31,994 nt of DNA from the IMG/VR virus record IMGVR_UViG_3300017952_000058, positions 1 through 31,994 of that record. The stretch is one strand, 5' to 3'. Source of the DNA: a virus. Made by a program: the position numbers and the translations under genes. The notes beneath the pieces are model-generated. The model saw nothing but the letters and a program-made list of their open reading frames with translations, searched no databases and had not been told where the DNA came from. Within the stretch, counting starts at the first letter, position 1. The number at the start of each line of letters is the position of its first letter. Positions 15,197 through 23,010 of this stretch are shown here, piece by piece.

Positions 15197-15853
15197 ATGC
15201 AAAGCACAATGATACCACTTTCACAATTAAAACAGTCATATCCTGATTATTGTAGTAGCAATATTTTTGTTTATGATGATGTATTTCCCGCCTGGCAGGT
15301 TGCAGATCATGCAAGACAATTACAACTTATACAATGGGAATACGGTCATATGACCGATGCCACTAAGTTGGGAGAATACGATAGATTTTTTGGACGTCAG
15401 CTATTCCATCTTGCACAAAATCATTCAGAAAATATGCCTCCTGTAGTAACAAATATTGCAGCAGCTATAGAAGGAGCCCTTTGTCATAATATTGATAAAG
15501 ACGGTGAATTTAGAGGAATTTACAGAGTTAGTTTAAACGGCCAAACAAAAGGTATGCGGCCAGGGCCACATGTTGATACAGTTGAAAAAAATTATCACTG
15601 GACGGCTGTTTATTTTGCAAATGAAGCTGATGGTGATCTTCAATTTTATGACAATATTAAAGATTTAAACCCTACAGATTGTGTGGATTTTAAACTTGGA
15701 CGTATTGTAATATTTCCAAGCGGCTATGCACACGAAGCTCTTGCTCCAACTACACCTTGGCGTGTAAGTATTGGTATAATGTTTGAACACAAAACAGACA
15801 GACAATATAAAATTTTAAAAGAAGAAGATTTGCAAGATGCTGAAAGTGATTGA
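15197..15853 (+). CDS. 2OG-Fe(II) oxygenase, H-x-D type, first gene after sigma-70 promoter
   Basis: This is a 218-aa oxygenase with G-P-H125-V-D127-T-V, distal A-H179-E-A-L-A-P and R189 (W-R-V-S-I-G-I). The N-terminal I-F-V-Y-D-D-V-F-P-A-W and central Y-H-W-T-A-V-Y-F blocks mark it as a paralogue of the 12172 protein, but it is longer, with an extra charged C-terminus (Y-K-I-L-K-E-E-D-L-Q-D). A strong SD AAGGAG precedes the ATG and an exact-consensus promoter lies upstream. It overlaps the next gene by 17 bases. It is the best placed of the oxygenases for high, early expression. Confidence 0.87.
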   Translation: MQSTMIPLSQLKQSYPDYCSSNIFVYDDVFPAWQVADHARQLQLIQWEYGHMTDATKLGEYDRFFGRQLFHLAQNHSENMPPVVTNIAAAIEGALCHNIDKDGEFRGIYRVSLNGQTKGMRPGPHVDTVEKNYHWTAVYFANEADGDLQFYDNIKDLNPTDCVDFKLGRIVIFPSGYAHEALAPTTPWRVSIGIMFEHKTDRQYKILKEEDLQDAESD

Positions 15854-16382
15854 TGATATCTTTGACGAAGAATCTCTCGAACAAATAGACGGATTATTTA
15901 ACGGACTTTCAAACAGTGCGGTTTGGACTACTAATGGTGGGCTATTTCCTTCTTACATAAATCAAAATCCTGGATGTGTTTTAGTACATATGCTAGGACA
16001 AATTTATACAGATGAAATTGTAAAATATTTTATTGAACAAGATATCTTTACTAGAACACCATCTTTTGCTGACGGATTTCTGTATATAGGATATCCTGGC
16101 AGTAGTTTAAGTTGGCATCAAGATGGACATAATGATTTTGGCGGTAAGCGCACAGCAATTAGTGTATATTTAAATAAAGAATGGAAAGATCATTGGGGAG
16201 GTTGGTTTAGTTATCAAGACAACGACGAAATTAAATCTATTATTCCTAAGTATAATAGAGCAGTAATCATGTATGAAGACTACAATCATTGTACTACTGT
16301 AATTGCAAACGAAGCAGATAGACGTTTCAGTTTTCAATTATTTTTTGAAAAAGACGCACTCAACTTAAATTACGGTAAATGA
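15837..16382 (+). CDS. 2OG-Fe(II) oxygenase, H-x-D type
   Basis: This is a 181-aa P4H-like DSBH protein. The N-terminal L-K-V-I-D-D-I-F-D-E-E-S-L is a typical family opening. The triad is W-H94-Q-D96-G-H, with distal Y-N-H151-C-T-T-V, and R163 (D-R-R-F-S-F-Q-L-F) is the expected 2OG contact. The central V-Y-L-N-K-E-W and G-G-W-F-S-Y resemble the L-N-x-x-W ... G-G-x-L strand pair of hydroxylases. The start at 15837 overlaps the previous gene by 17 bases and has an AAGAAG-like SD. The substrate is unknown. Confidence 0.87.
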   Translation: MLKVIDDIFDEESLEQIDGLFNGLSNSAVWTTNGGLFPSYINQNPGCVLVHMLGQIYTDEIVKYFIEQDIFTRTPSFADGFLYIGYPGSSLSWHQDGHNDFGGKRTAISVYLNKEWKDHWGGWFSYQDNDEIKSIIPKYNRAVIMYEDYNHCTTVIANEADRRFSFQLFFEKDALNLNYGK

Positions 16383-16385
16383 TAT

Positions 16386-17111
16386 ATGCCCAATCTTGTA
16401 TTTGAAAAAGTTTTTAGAGGTAATTTAGTTTGTGATAATCAGGATTTTTATAACCAAAAACCTGTTCCGGCAAAACGTTTTTTACCTGATTGGATTAAAA
16501 ATATAGACAATAAAAACAAAACGTCTATTAAAAAGTGTCCTCCTGTAATTGACTATTTAATAAGTGGATACTGCATTCTATCTCCTGCAACTTATCACTT
16601 TAAAAGAGAAGTTATTAATGGAGAAGAAGAAATATCTGTTGATGGCGATATTTTTATGACACTTGATATGAGCGAAGTTGAAGGAGCACCTGCCTGGACA
16701 GAAATACAAACAATTAGTAAGCACGAATTTCATCAAGCACCTTTAGAAATTAACGGTATTAGAAAAAGTATATTTAAAATTTATACCTACTGGCTTATTA
16801 AACCCCCAGAAGGATATTCCTTAGCATATGTACCTTTAAATTTACATTTTTTACCTTTTGAAATTTTACCTGCTATAGTAGATGCTGATGATAAGTGGTT
16901 AGCACCGCCCAGTTTCCCGGCTATGTGTAGTTTTAATGATAACGGAACTTATGAATGGACTATAAATGCAGGTGATCCTATTGCAAAAGTTATTCCTATA
17001 AAAAGAGAAGAATGGTCAAGTAGTACAGAAAATAATTTAGATAAAGAATACTATGAAGGACACGAGCACGGTGAATACAAAGACTGGCATGTGAAAAAGA
17101 AGTATGACTGA
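16386..17111 (+). CDS. Unknown protein, K-x-C-P family, copy 1
   Basis: This is a 241-aa soluble protein that I do not recognise with confidence. It shares a layout with the next two genes: an N-terminal F-L-P-D-W-I-K, then K-K-C-P-P-V-I-D-Y-L (about 49-59), G-Y-x-I-x-S-P, a middle F-K-I-Y-T-Y-W-L-I, and P-P-S-F-P-A ahead of Y-E-W-T-I-N-A-G-D-P-I-A-K-V-I-P-I near the C-terminus. It ends in a charged tail (H-E-H-G-E-Y-K-D-W-H). From memory the K-x-C-P plus G-D-P-I-A layout recalls domains of unknown function found near oxygenases in marine phages and bacteria, possibly DUF6065, but I cannot check this. No metal triad or nucleotide-binding motif is seen. It overlaps the next gene by 8 bases. 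Confidence 0.65.
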   Translation: MPNLVFEKVFRGNLVCDNQDFYNQKPVPAKRFLPDWIKNIDNKNKTSIKKCPPVIDYLISGYCILSPATYHFKREVINGEEEISVDGDIFMTLDMSEVEGAPAWTEIQTISKHEFHQAPLEINGIRKSIFKIYTYWLIKPPEGYSLAYVPLNLHFLPFEILPAIVDADDKWLAPPSFPAMCSFNDNGTYEWTINAGDPIAKVIPIKREEWSSSTENNLDKEYYEGHEHGEYKDWHVKKKYD

Positions 17112-17733
17112 TATTAATGTTTCTCCTGTGTTTCCTATAAAGTATATGGAAAATTATTGTAGTCCGCCTCAACATGCTAAGAAAAATATTCCAACATGGT
17201 TTAAAGACATTAATACAAGTGTAAAAAATATAAAAAATTGTCCGCCAGTAACAAACTTTTTAACTGAAGGATTTTATATTCCGAGTCCGGGAAATTTTAA
17301 ATTTTTAAGATATGTTGTTGGTAAAGAAGAACACATTGACATATCCGGTGATTTGGTTGTAAATATACAAGAAGGAAATAATAGTTTTTCAACACCTACT
17401 ATGAGCGATCAGACATATGATCAAATACCTTTAGTGAAAAATGGTATAAAGAAAAGTATTTTTAAGTTCCATTATTTTTGGACAATTGACGCTAAAAACA
17501 AAAGCATTTTATACATTCCTACACAAATGCAAATGCAGTGCTTTTCTATATTTCCAGCTATAATTGATTCTTGGAACACGCCTCCAAGTTTCCCTGCATA
17601 TTGTAATTTTGACGATAAACATACATACGAATGGGAAATAAAGAAAGGCGAACCTATAGCATACGGTATTCCTATTGAAAGGAACCATATAAAAATAAAT
17701 TTACAGGACTTTAAAGGACCAGACAATGACTAA
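17104..17733 (+). CDS. Unknown protein, K-x-C-P family, copy 2
   Basis: This is a 209-aa paralogue of the previous protein. Shared blocks are I-P-T-W-F-K-D-I, K-N-C-P-P-V-T-N-F-L, G-F-Y-I-P-S-P-G, I-K-K-S-I-F-K-F-H-Y-F-W-T-I, I-F-P-A-I-I-D, P-P-S-F-P-A-Y-C-N-F, and Y-E-W-E-I-K-K-G-E-P-I-A-Y-G-I-P-I-E-R. It lacks the long charged tail of copy 1. The mean hydropathy looks soluble with no signal peptide. Overlaps of 8 bases on both sides make a three-gene set. Function unknown. Confidence 0.65.
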   Translation: MTDINVSPVFPIKYMENYCSPPQHAKKNIPTWFKDINTSVKNIKNCPPVTNFLTEGFYIPSPGNFKFLRYVVGKEEHIDISGDLVVNIQEGNNSFSTPTMSDQTYDQIPLVKNGIKKSIFKFHYFWTIDAKNKSILYIPTQMQMQCFSIFPAIIDSWNTPPSFPAYCNFDDKHTYEWEIKKGEPIAYGIPIERNHIKINLQDFKGPDND

Positions 17734-18406
17734 AATTAAATGGTGTATATATAAAAGCAATCCAATGAACGATGCCTGGAAAGATCTAGGATTCTTTGCA
17801 CCTGAACCAATTGACGCCTTTAAAAACAGAAAAGGTACATACAAAGCCTGCCCTGCATTCAAACAAAGTGTTAATGATTATTATGCAATCAAATCTCCTG
17901 TAGATTTTACTATAGAATGGAGCGAAGATCAAGAGCATCTTACAATTTTAGGTGCTCCTGGGCTAGTTCAAGAAAGAGTTTATGATCAAGGAAAAGACGA
18001 TCCTCGTCTTGTAACACTTTTATTTCAATATATTTTTTATGCTGAAAAGGATGTTAATGCAGAAGTCTTTACACCGTTCTTTTCTGAAGAGCCGCTGTCT
18101 TGGCATGTTCTACCGGGAAGATACAATGTAGGTGCATGGGTCAGACCTATAGATGTAACGATAGAACTTAAAACTAAAAAAGGCAAGATGAAAGTGAAAC
18201 GCGGTGATGTATTAATGTATGTTAAATTTACCAGCGAAAAACTTGATGATAAGTTTGATTTAGAACAAGTAGAATTTAATGAAAAGATTTGGCAACAATC
18301 TATGGCTTGCACTAGTTTTAAAGATCAAATAAAATATCTTAGTTTGCAAGAGATGTATAAAGTTTTTAAGAAAAGCATAGTAAGTAAAATGCACAAATGG
18401 TTTTAG
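17726..18406 (+). CDS. Unknown protein, diverged K-x-C-P family, copy 3
   Basis: This is a 226-aa protein that keeps the outline of the two preceding ones. It has Y-K-A-C-P-A-F-K-Q-S, Y-Y-A-I-K-S-P-V-D-F, and K-R-G-D-V-L-M-Y-V-K-F where the others have G-D/E-P-I-A, but the rest has diverged. It lacks the P-P-S-F-P-A block. The C-terminus is basic and helical (Y-K-V-F-K-K-S-I-V-S-K-M-H-K-W-F). It overlaps the previous gene by 8 bases and the next oxygenase by 10. Membership in the same family is an inference from motif order, not from overall identity. Confidence 0.6.
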   Translation: MTKIKWCIYKSNPMNDAWKDLGFFAPEPIDAFKNRKGTYKACPAFKQSVNDYYAIKSPVDFTIEWSEDQEHLTILGAPGLVQERVYDQGKDDPRLVTLLFQYIFYAEKDVNAEVFTPFFSEEPLSWHVLPGRYNVGAWVRPIDVTIELKTKKGKMKVKRGDVLMYVKFTSEKLDDKFDLEQVEFNEKIWQQSMACTSFKDQIKYLSLQEMYKVFKKSIVSKMHKWF

Positions 18407-18924
18407 AAGATTATATAAAAATATTTGAGTTTGAAGACGACTTATATTCTGAATGCCTAAAGCTCAAACACAATTTAATACCTTCATTGACAGGCAATGG
18501 GCTAACAACTCATCGCACTTGCAGTGAGTTTTATCTACATCCAGGTAACGAAGAACATACTGACCAAGAATTATATAAGCGCATTGAAAAAATAGTTTTT
18601 GACGCTGTAGAAAAATACAAAAAAGATATACCAGATGCTGGTAAATCTATACACGGAAGTCATTCAGGATTTCACATATTGAGATATCAACAAAGTCAAG
18701 AGTTTGATACACACATCGATGACTTTGCTAACGCTTTTAGAAGAATAAGTATTACACTTAATTTAAATGATTGCTACGAAGGTGGTGATTTTGTAATAAA
18801 CAACAAAACTTTTAAATTAAAGCGTAATCAAATACTGATATTTCCTAGTAATTTTGTATTTCCACACAAAGTTACTCCTGTTTCTAGTGGAGAACGCTGG
18901 TCCATCGTAACTTGGATTATATAA
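18397..18924 (+). CDS. 2OG-Fe(II) oxygenase, prolyl-4-hydroxylase-like, H-x-D type
   Basis: This is a 175-aa oxygenase with a complete active site. H106-I-D108 is in F-D-T-H-I-D-D-F, distal H157 is in V-F-P-H-K-V-T-P, and R167 is in G-E-R-W-S-I-V. The core L-N-L-N-D-C-Y-E-G-G-D-F and L-I-F-P-S-N-F-V-F match the 9110 and 11116 proteins. It is the best intact reference for showing that 11116 has lost its residues, since the two align without gaps over the catalytic half. It is the last gene of the sigma-70-driven group. The 35 bases after it hold a hairpin and a late box. Confidence 0.87.
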   Translation: MVLEDYIKIFEFEDDLYSECLKLKHNLIPSLTGNGLTTHRTCSEFYLHPGNEEHTDQELYKRIEKIVFDAVEKYKKDIPDAGKSIHGSHSGFHILRYQQSQEFDTHIDDFANAFRRISITLNLNDCYEGGDFVINNKTFKLKRNQILIFPSNFVFPHKVTPVSSGERWSIVTWII

Positions 18925-18954
18925 TTTCCGATAAATATGTTATAATCGGGAATT
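18923..18954. promoter_or_regulatory. Imperfect hairpin overlapping a late-type box
   Basis: AATTTCCGAT (18923-18932) pairs with ATCGGGAATT (18945-18954), ten pairs including one G-U, around a 12-base loop. GATAAATA (18930-18937) overlaps the left arm and the loop, 22 bases before the ATG of the next structural gene. The sequence after the hairpin on the + strand is A-rich rather than U-rich, so it is not a clear terminator. Confidence 0.5.
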
Positions 18955-18959
18955 AAAAA

Positions 18960-20246
18960 ATGTCAAATCAAGCACCAGTAGTAGATAGAATACGAATCAT
19001 TCCAAGACCGGACGACTTTTTAGATAGGAACGTTGGATCTAGTGGAGAAGTATTTTTTGACGGACAAGCAAAAACACTAAGATTGTTCGACGGCAAAATT
19101 AAAGGCGGAGTAACAGTTTATACCTCCGAGAATCTTGCTAGAGAAATATATCAATCAGGAATAGCATCAATTACTAGAGAAATTACAGTTGATGTAGATC
19201 CTGAAGCAGTATATTCACAAGCATTTTATATAGACGGAGAAGCTAATCCTGGTATTACACTAGTACGAGGCTACTCTTACATTTTTGATCAATCCGATAA
19301 CAGCAATATAAGTTTCAATTCTGCTATTCATCCGTTTATAATTAAAAATGGTAGTGATTACTATACGCAAGGCGTAACCTATGTATTAGGAGATAATCCT
19401 GTATCTGCAGAAACTTACATTAGCAAATTTAATTCTTATACTGAAAGAAAAACTATTTTTTCAGTAAGTAGTTCTACTAGCAGCGGTCTTACATATGACG
19501 GCGGCGTCAATTCTAATATGGGTAATACCATTACCCTAGCTGATCCAGGAACAGGAACAGGAGCAGCATCAAGCGGTGCAAGTATAGATGTATCGGACAC
19601 TGCACCAGTTTCTCCAGAATCGGGTAATATTTGGTATAATAGTACAAATGGTAGATTGTATGTTTATGTAGAAGATACAGATAGCAGTCAATGGGTGCAA
19701 CCATCTGTTCCTATTCCGGATACAAGTGCGTTTAAAAATATAGCATTCAACGATAGCACACAGTTCAGTGCATCAGGCGATGATACCCTAACACTAAAGG
19801 ATGGGTTTGGTATTGAAATTACTTCAGACGCTATTGAGAAATCACTTACTATAGCTATACCTAGTAGTTACGAACCTATACTTAGAGTATCTGACGGAAC
19901 AGTAGGGCAAGTTTTAACTACAGACGGTGCAGGTAATTATACATTCCAAGATACAGCAAGTGGATCTAATCAAGGACTTGATACTACAGACGATGTTGTA
20001 TTCAACAGTGTTTCAGCTGATACTTTTACTAACACAGGTGTTGGAGCAGCTGATATAACAAGTGCAAGTACATTAACACTTACAGCACCTGACGGGGTGA
20101 TTGTTTCTCAAGGTCCTTTTAGGCTACCTAGTTTTACAACAGTTGATAAAGACGGGTTAGCAGCAGTTAATGGTGACATGGTATATGATACAGACTTGAA
20201 CAAAGCGCAAGTTTATGAAAACGGAGCCTGGGTGAGCTTAGTATGA
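18960..20246 (+). CDS. Virion structural protein with cupredoxin-like domain lacking metal ligands
   Basis: This is a 428-aa structural protein. It opens with the marine-myophage pattern I-P-R-P-D-D-F-L-D-R-N-V-G-S-S-G-E-V-F-F-D and L-R-L-F-D-G (residues 14-45). Residues about 100-195 contain G-Y-S-Y-I-F-D-Q-S-D-N-S-N, H124-P-F and T-Q-G-V-T-Y, the outline of a cupredoxin-like domain. Its expected C-x-x-H-x(3)-M segment reads G-V-N-S-N-M-G, so the Cys and His ligands are absent. S-G-N-I-W-Y-N-S-T-N-G-R-L-Y-V-Y (221-236) is a common fibre module. Residues 257-300 carry a repeat unit shared with the 21867 protein. The C-terminus D-G-L-A-A-V-N-G-D-M-V-Y-D resembles fibre tips. It overlaps the protease gene by 4 bases. 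Confidence 0.75.
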   Translation: MSNQAPVVDRIRIIPRPDDFLDRNVGSSGEVFFDGQAKTLRLFDGKIKGGVTVYTSENLAREIYQSGIASITREITVDVDPEAVYSQAFYIDGEANPGITLVRGYSYIFDQSDNSNISFNSAIHPFIIKNGSDYYTQGVTYVLGDNPVSAETYISKFNSYTERKTIFSVSSSTSSGLTYDGGVNSNMGNTITLADPGTGTGAASSGASIDVSDTAPVSPESGNIWYNSTNGRLYVYVEDTDSSQWVQPSVPIPDTSAFKNIAFNDSTQFSASGDDTLTLKDGFGIEITSDAIEKSLTIAIPSSYEPILRVSDGTVGQVLTTDGAGNYTFQDTASGSNQGLDTTDDVVFNSVSADTFTNTGVGAADITSASTLTLTAPDGVIVSQGPFRLPSFTTVDKDGLAAVNGDMVYDTDLNKAQVYENGAWVSLV

Positions 20247-21856
20247 TAGAAAAAGAATATGTAGTAGTTGTTAAAAAAGGAATCGATTTAAGCGAAGTAG
20301 ATTCTGAAATAGCAGCATCTACCGGATCAGGACCCATCCCAAATCGAAGTGTAGATATTGCTAATCCACGTATAGGCTCTAAGCGCATGACTCACTGGAT
20401 GCTAACTGACGAAGAAGCCGCACAATTATCAACAGATCCTAGAATATTAAGTGTTGAGATTCCAGCTGAAAAGCGTGACGATATACAAATGGTAAAATTT
20501 GCCTCTCAAACAGCAGACTTTACTAAAACAACTTCGATATCTGGTTATACTAATTGGGGATTACGAAGATGTATCGAATCAACTAATATCTACGGAGCAG
20601 ACACTGTAACAACTGGAGATTACGAATACGCACTAGACGGAACAGGCGTTGATATTGTAATCCAAGATTCAGGAATACAAGTAGGACATCCAGAATGGTT
20701 AGACGCTAACGGCGAAACAAGACTACAAACAATAGATTGGTATGCTGCAAGTGGATTATCAGGAACACAAAGCGCCAATCACGATAGAGATTGGGACGGA
20801 CACGGAACTCATTGTGCAGGAATAGCAGCAGGTAGAAGATATGGATGGGCTAAAGGCGCACACATATACGCACAAAAATTAGGAGGACTTGAAGGACCAG
20901 GAGACAGTGGAGGTATTCCTGTAGCAGATGCGTTTGATGCAATTAGATTATGGCATGCAGCAAAAACTAACGGACGTCCTACAGTTGTAAATATGAGCTG
21001 GGGGTATGGCAGTACAGTTGCTGGCGACCCAACCGGCGGATTATTATATAATGATGTGACTACAAATATGGACGCTTGGAGTTATGGTGCTACTAATTAT
21101 GCAACTGCAATCGAAGCATGGCAAAATGCAGGTGTAGTTGTTCCTGTAATATCAGGAATATTTAGAAGAATACCAGCTCGAGTAGCATCAGTAGATGCAG
21201 AAATTGATGATATGATTGCTGCCGGGATACACGTATGCATTGCATCTGGAAACGATTACTATGTAAATTATCTTGACCCGGGGTTAGGAATAAACGGACA
21301 TTATAACGACGAAGTTTATATAGGTGGTACAACTTATTACTATCATAGAGGTAGTAGTCCAAGAAGTACAGGAACAGATGATTGCTTTGTAGTAGGTAAT
21401 ATAGACACTGATGTGTTATCTAATCAAGATAAAGTTGCAGCAAGCAGCACATCAGGACCAATGACAAACATACACGCACCTGGAACAAATATTGTAAGTT
21501 CTTGCAGTACAGTAAATGATGGATACAGCACACAGTCACATCCAGATGATCCTGCATACCTAATTATGAATATTTCAGGAACAAGTATGGCATCTCCACA
21601 GGTTGCAGGCGTGTGCGCTCAACATTTGCAAGCACAACCTAATTTAACACCTACGCAACTGGTAACAAAAATGTATAATGATAGCAAAAGTGTTATATTT
21701 GACCAAGCTGTTGGAACACAACCAGATTATTTTAACAGTTATGACAGAGCATTGTATGGTGCTCCTAACAGAATGCTATATACAAGATATGGACAACAAC
21801 CTATAACTTCAACTAGAACAAGCGTTTCCGGTTCAGTTACTATTAATACGAATTAA
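20243..21856 (+). CDS. Subtilisin-like (S8) serine protease, virion-associated type
   Basis: This is a 537-aa protease of the subtilase family with a complete catalytic set: D142 (V-I-Q-D-S-G-I), H187 (D-G-H-G-T-H-C-A-G), oxyanion N337 (C-I-A-S-G-N-D) and S448 (S-G-T-S-M-A-S-P-Q). The first ~75 residues (E-Y-V-V-V-V-K-K-G ... D-P-R-I-L-S-V-E-I) read like an I9-type inhibitory propeptide, suggesting synthesis as a zymogen. No signal peptide is visible. It lies inside a structural operon and is joined to the preceding fibre-type gene by ATGA overlap, so a role in virion maturation or in digesting host surface protein during entry is inferred. Similar S8 proteins occur in T4-like marine phages from memory. 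Confidence 0.88.
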   Translation: MIEKEYVVVVKKGIDLSEVDSEIAASTGSGPIPNRSVDIANPRIGSKRMTHWMLTDEEAAQLSTDPRILSVEIPAEKRDDIQMVKFASQTADFTKTTSISGYTNWGLRRCIESTNIYGADTVTTGDYEYALDGTGVDIVIQDSGIQVGHPEWLDANGETRLQTIDWYAASGLSGTQSANHDRDWDGHGTHCAGIAAGRRYGWAKGAHIYAQKLGGLEGPGDSGGIPVADAFDAIRLWHAAKTNGRPTVVNMSWGYGSTVAGDPTGGLLYNDVTTNMDAWSYGATNYATAIEAWQNAGVVVPVISGIFRRIPARVASVDAEIDDMIAAGIHVCIASGNDYYVNYLDPGLGINGHYNDEVYIGGTTYYYHRGSSPRSTGTDDCFVVGNIDTDVLSNQDKVAASSTSGPMTNIHAPGTNIVSSCSTVNDGYSTQSHPDDPAYLIMNISGTSMASPQVAGVCAQHLQAQPNLTPTQLVTKMYNDSKSVIFDQAVGTQPDYFNSYDRALYGAPNRMLYTRYGQQPITSTRTSVSGSVTINTN

Positions 21857-21866
21857 GGATAAAAAA

Positions 21867-22754
21867 ATGGCAATAAATTTTCCAATAAATCCATCAAATG
21901 GAGACACAATAACAGAAGGTGATACAACTTGGCAGTTTGACGGAACATCTTGGAACGTAGTTGTTTCATCGTCAAGCGTGTCTATACCTAATGTGTTTAA
22001 TACTATTTCGGTATCTGGTCAAAGTGATATTGTAGCAGGATCTACTAATGATACTTTAAATATTGCTGAAGGCTCCAACGTTACAATTACCACAGAACCT
22101 GGAACAAACACCTTAACTATTGCATCAACAGGCGGTGGCGGCGGCGAAGGCGGCGAGCCTAACCAAAATGCATTTTCTAATATTGCAGTTTCTGGCCAAA
22201 ATACCATTGAAGCAGACAATACTACTGACACTCTAACGTTAGTTGCAGGTGCAGGAATTAATATTATTACAAACCAAGGTACTGATTCTATTACTTTATC
22301 AGCATCAGCAGCAGCAGTATCTGATTTTACTGACTTAAATGATGCTACTACAGCTGGAATGAGTGTTGATAAGTTCTATGAACATGCAATACAAACTTTC
22401 CGGTTAGTTAATAATTCAGCCAGTGCATATAGGTTTTCAGATCATTATGGTATTACTGATAATCCTACAATTTACGTTATAAGTGGAACTACAGTTGCAT
22501 TTGATCTAAATAATATTTCAGGACACCCTTTTGAAATACAAGATAGTACAGGCACTCAATACAACACTGGCCTGGTTCATGTTGCAAACGATGGGACGGT
22601 AGTTACCGGTTCAAATGCCCAAGGCAAAGAAAGTGGTACTTTATATTGGAGAATTCCGGAAACAACTACATCGCCGCCTAACTTTAGGTACCAATGTACG
22701 CTACATGCAGCAATGGTTGGTGCAATAACAATTAAAGATTTTAGTGCTCTTTAA
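21867..22754 (+). CDS. Virion structural protein with two repeats and a cupredoxin-like H-C-H-M motif
   Basis: This is a 295-aa structural protein. Residues 43-87 and 102-146 are two copies of a ~44-aa unit (F-x-N-I-x-V-S-G-Q-x-x-I ... D-T-L-x-L/I-x-x-G ... L-T-I/I-T-L) separated by a Gly-rich linker. A related unit lies at 257-300 of the 18960 protein. The C-terminal ~100 residues read as a cupredoxin-like fold with H220 (S-G-H-P-F-E), C277, H280 and M283 in Y-Q-C-T-L-H-A-A-M-V-G, the ligand order of a type-1 copper site. Metal binding is not shown. RBS AAGGA is upstream. Its stop overlaps the convergent gene's end by 14 bases. Confidence 0.75.
   Translation: MAINFPINPSNGDTITEGDTTWQFDGTSWNVVVSSSSVSIPNVFNTISVSGQSDIVAGSTNDTLNIAEGSNVTITTEPGTNTLTIASTGGGGGEGGEPNQNAFSNIAVSGQNTIEADNTTDTLTLVAGAGINIITNQGTDSITLSASAAAVSDFTDLNDATTAGMSVDKFYEHAIQTFRLVNNSASAYRFSDHYGITDNPTIYVISGTTVAFDLNNISGHPFEIQDSTGTQYNTGLVHVANDGTVVTGSNAQGKESGTLYWRIPETTTSPPNFRYQCTLHAAMVGAITIKDFSAL
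22732..22754. terminator. Weak AT-only hairpin at convergent gene ends
   Basis: TTAAAGA (22732-22738) and TCTTTAA (22748-22754) form a 7-bp stem around a 9-base loop exactly where the + and - operons converge. ATCTTTT follows on the + strand. It has almost no G-C pairs, so I list it only as a possible bidirectional transcription end. Confidence 0.25.
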
Positions 22755-23010
22755 CATCTTTTAGAAGTTTAGCAAATTCTTTACGTATTTTTATCATTTC
22801 GATAACAAACTCTTGATTAACATTTGGTTTTATGTAACCATTGTTATTAGTGTCATGCGCACTGTCTATATATCGAGAATATTCTATAAATTTCTGAAGT
22901 AGATTTGTAAAATATTGCTTATTCTTTCCTAACTTAATTTTACTAATAGCATTTTTATAAGACTCTACATCAGACTGCATTTTTTTGCTGTGTTTTAAGA
23001 ATAAAGACAT
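22741..23010 (-). CDS. Small hypothetical helical protein (89 aa)
   Basis: This is a basic, predominantly helical 89-aa protein (K-H-S-K-K-M-Q-S-D-V-E-S-Y-K-N-A then F-V-I-E-M-I-K-I-R-K-E-F-A-K-L-L) with no known domain, metal site or membrane segment. I use the ATG at 23010, which overlaps the cupin-like gene's stop as TGATG; the in-frame codon just upstream is TTG. It is the last gene of the minus-strand operon and ends in a 14-base tail-to-tail overlap with the + strand structural gene. The coupling argues that it is expressed. Function unknown. Confidence 0.6.
   Translation of the reverse strand: MSLFLKHSKKMQSDVESYKNAISKIKLGKNKQYFTNLLQKFIEYSRYIDSAHDTNNNGYIKPNVNQEFVIEMIKIRKEFAKLLKDVKEH

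Noticed and set aside
4908-18924. Reading the oxygenase island as a RiPP or natural-product cluster with a precursor peptide
   Set aside because: No short precursor-like ORF, leader peptidase, lanthipeptide/YcaO/radical-SAM enzyme or exporter is visible; the tailoring idea is kept only as a general hypothesis.
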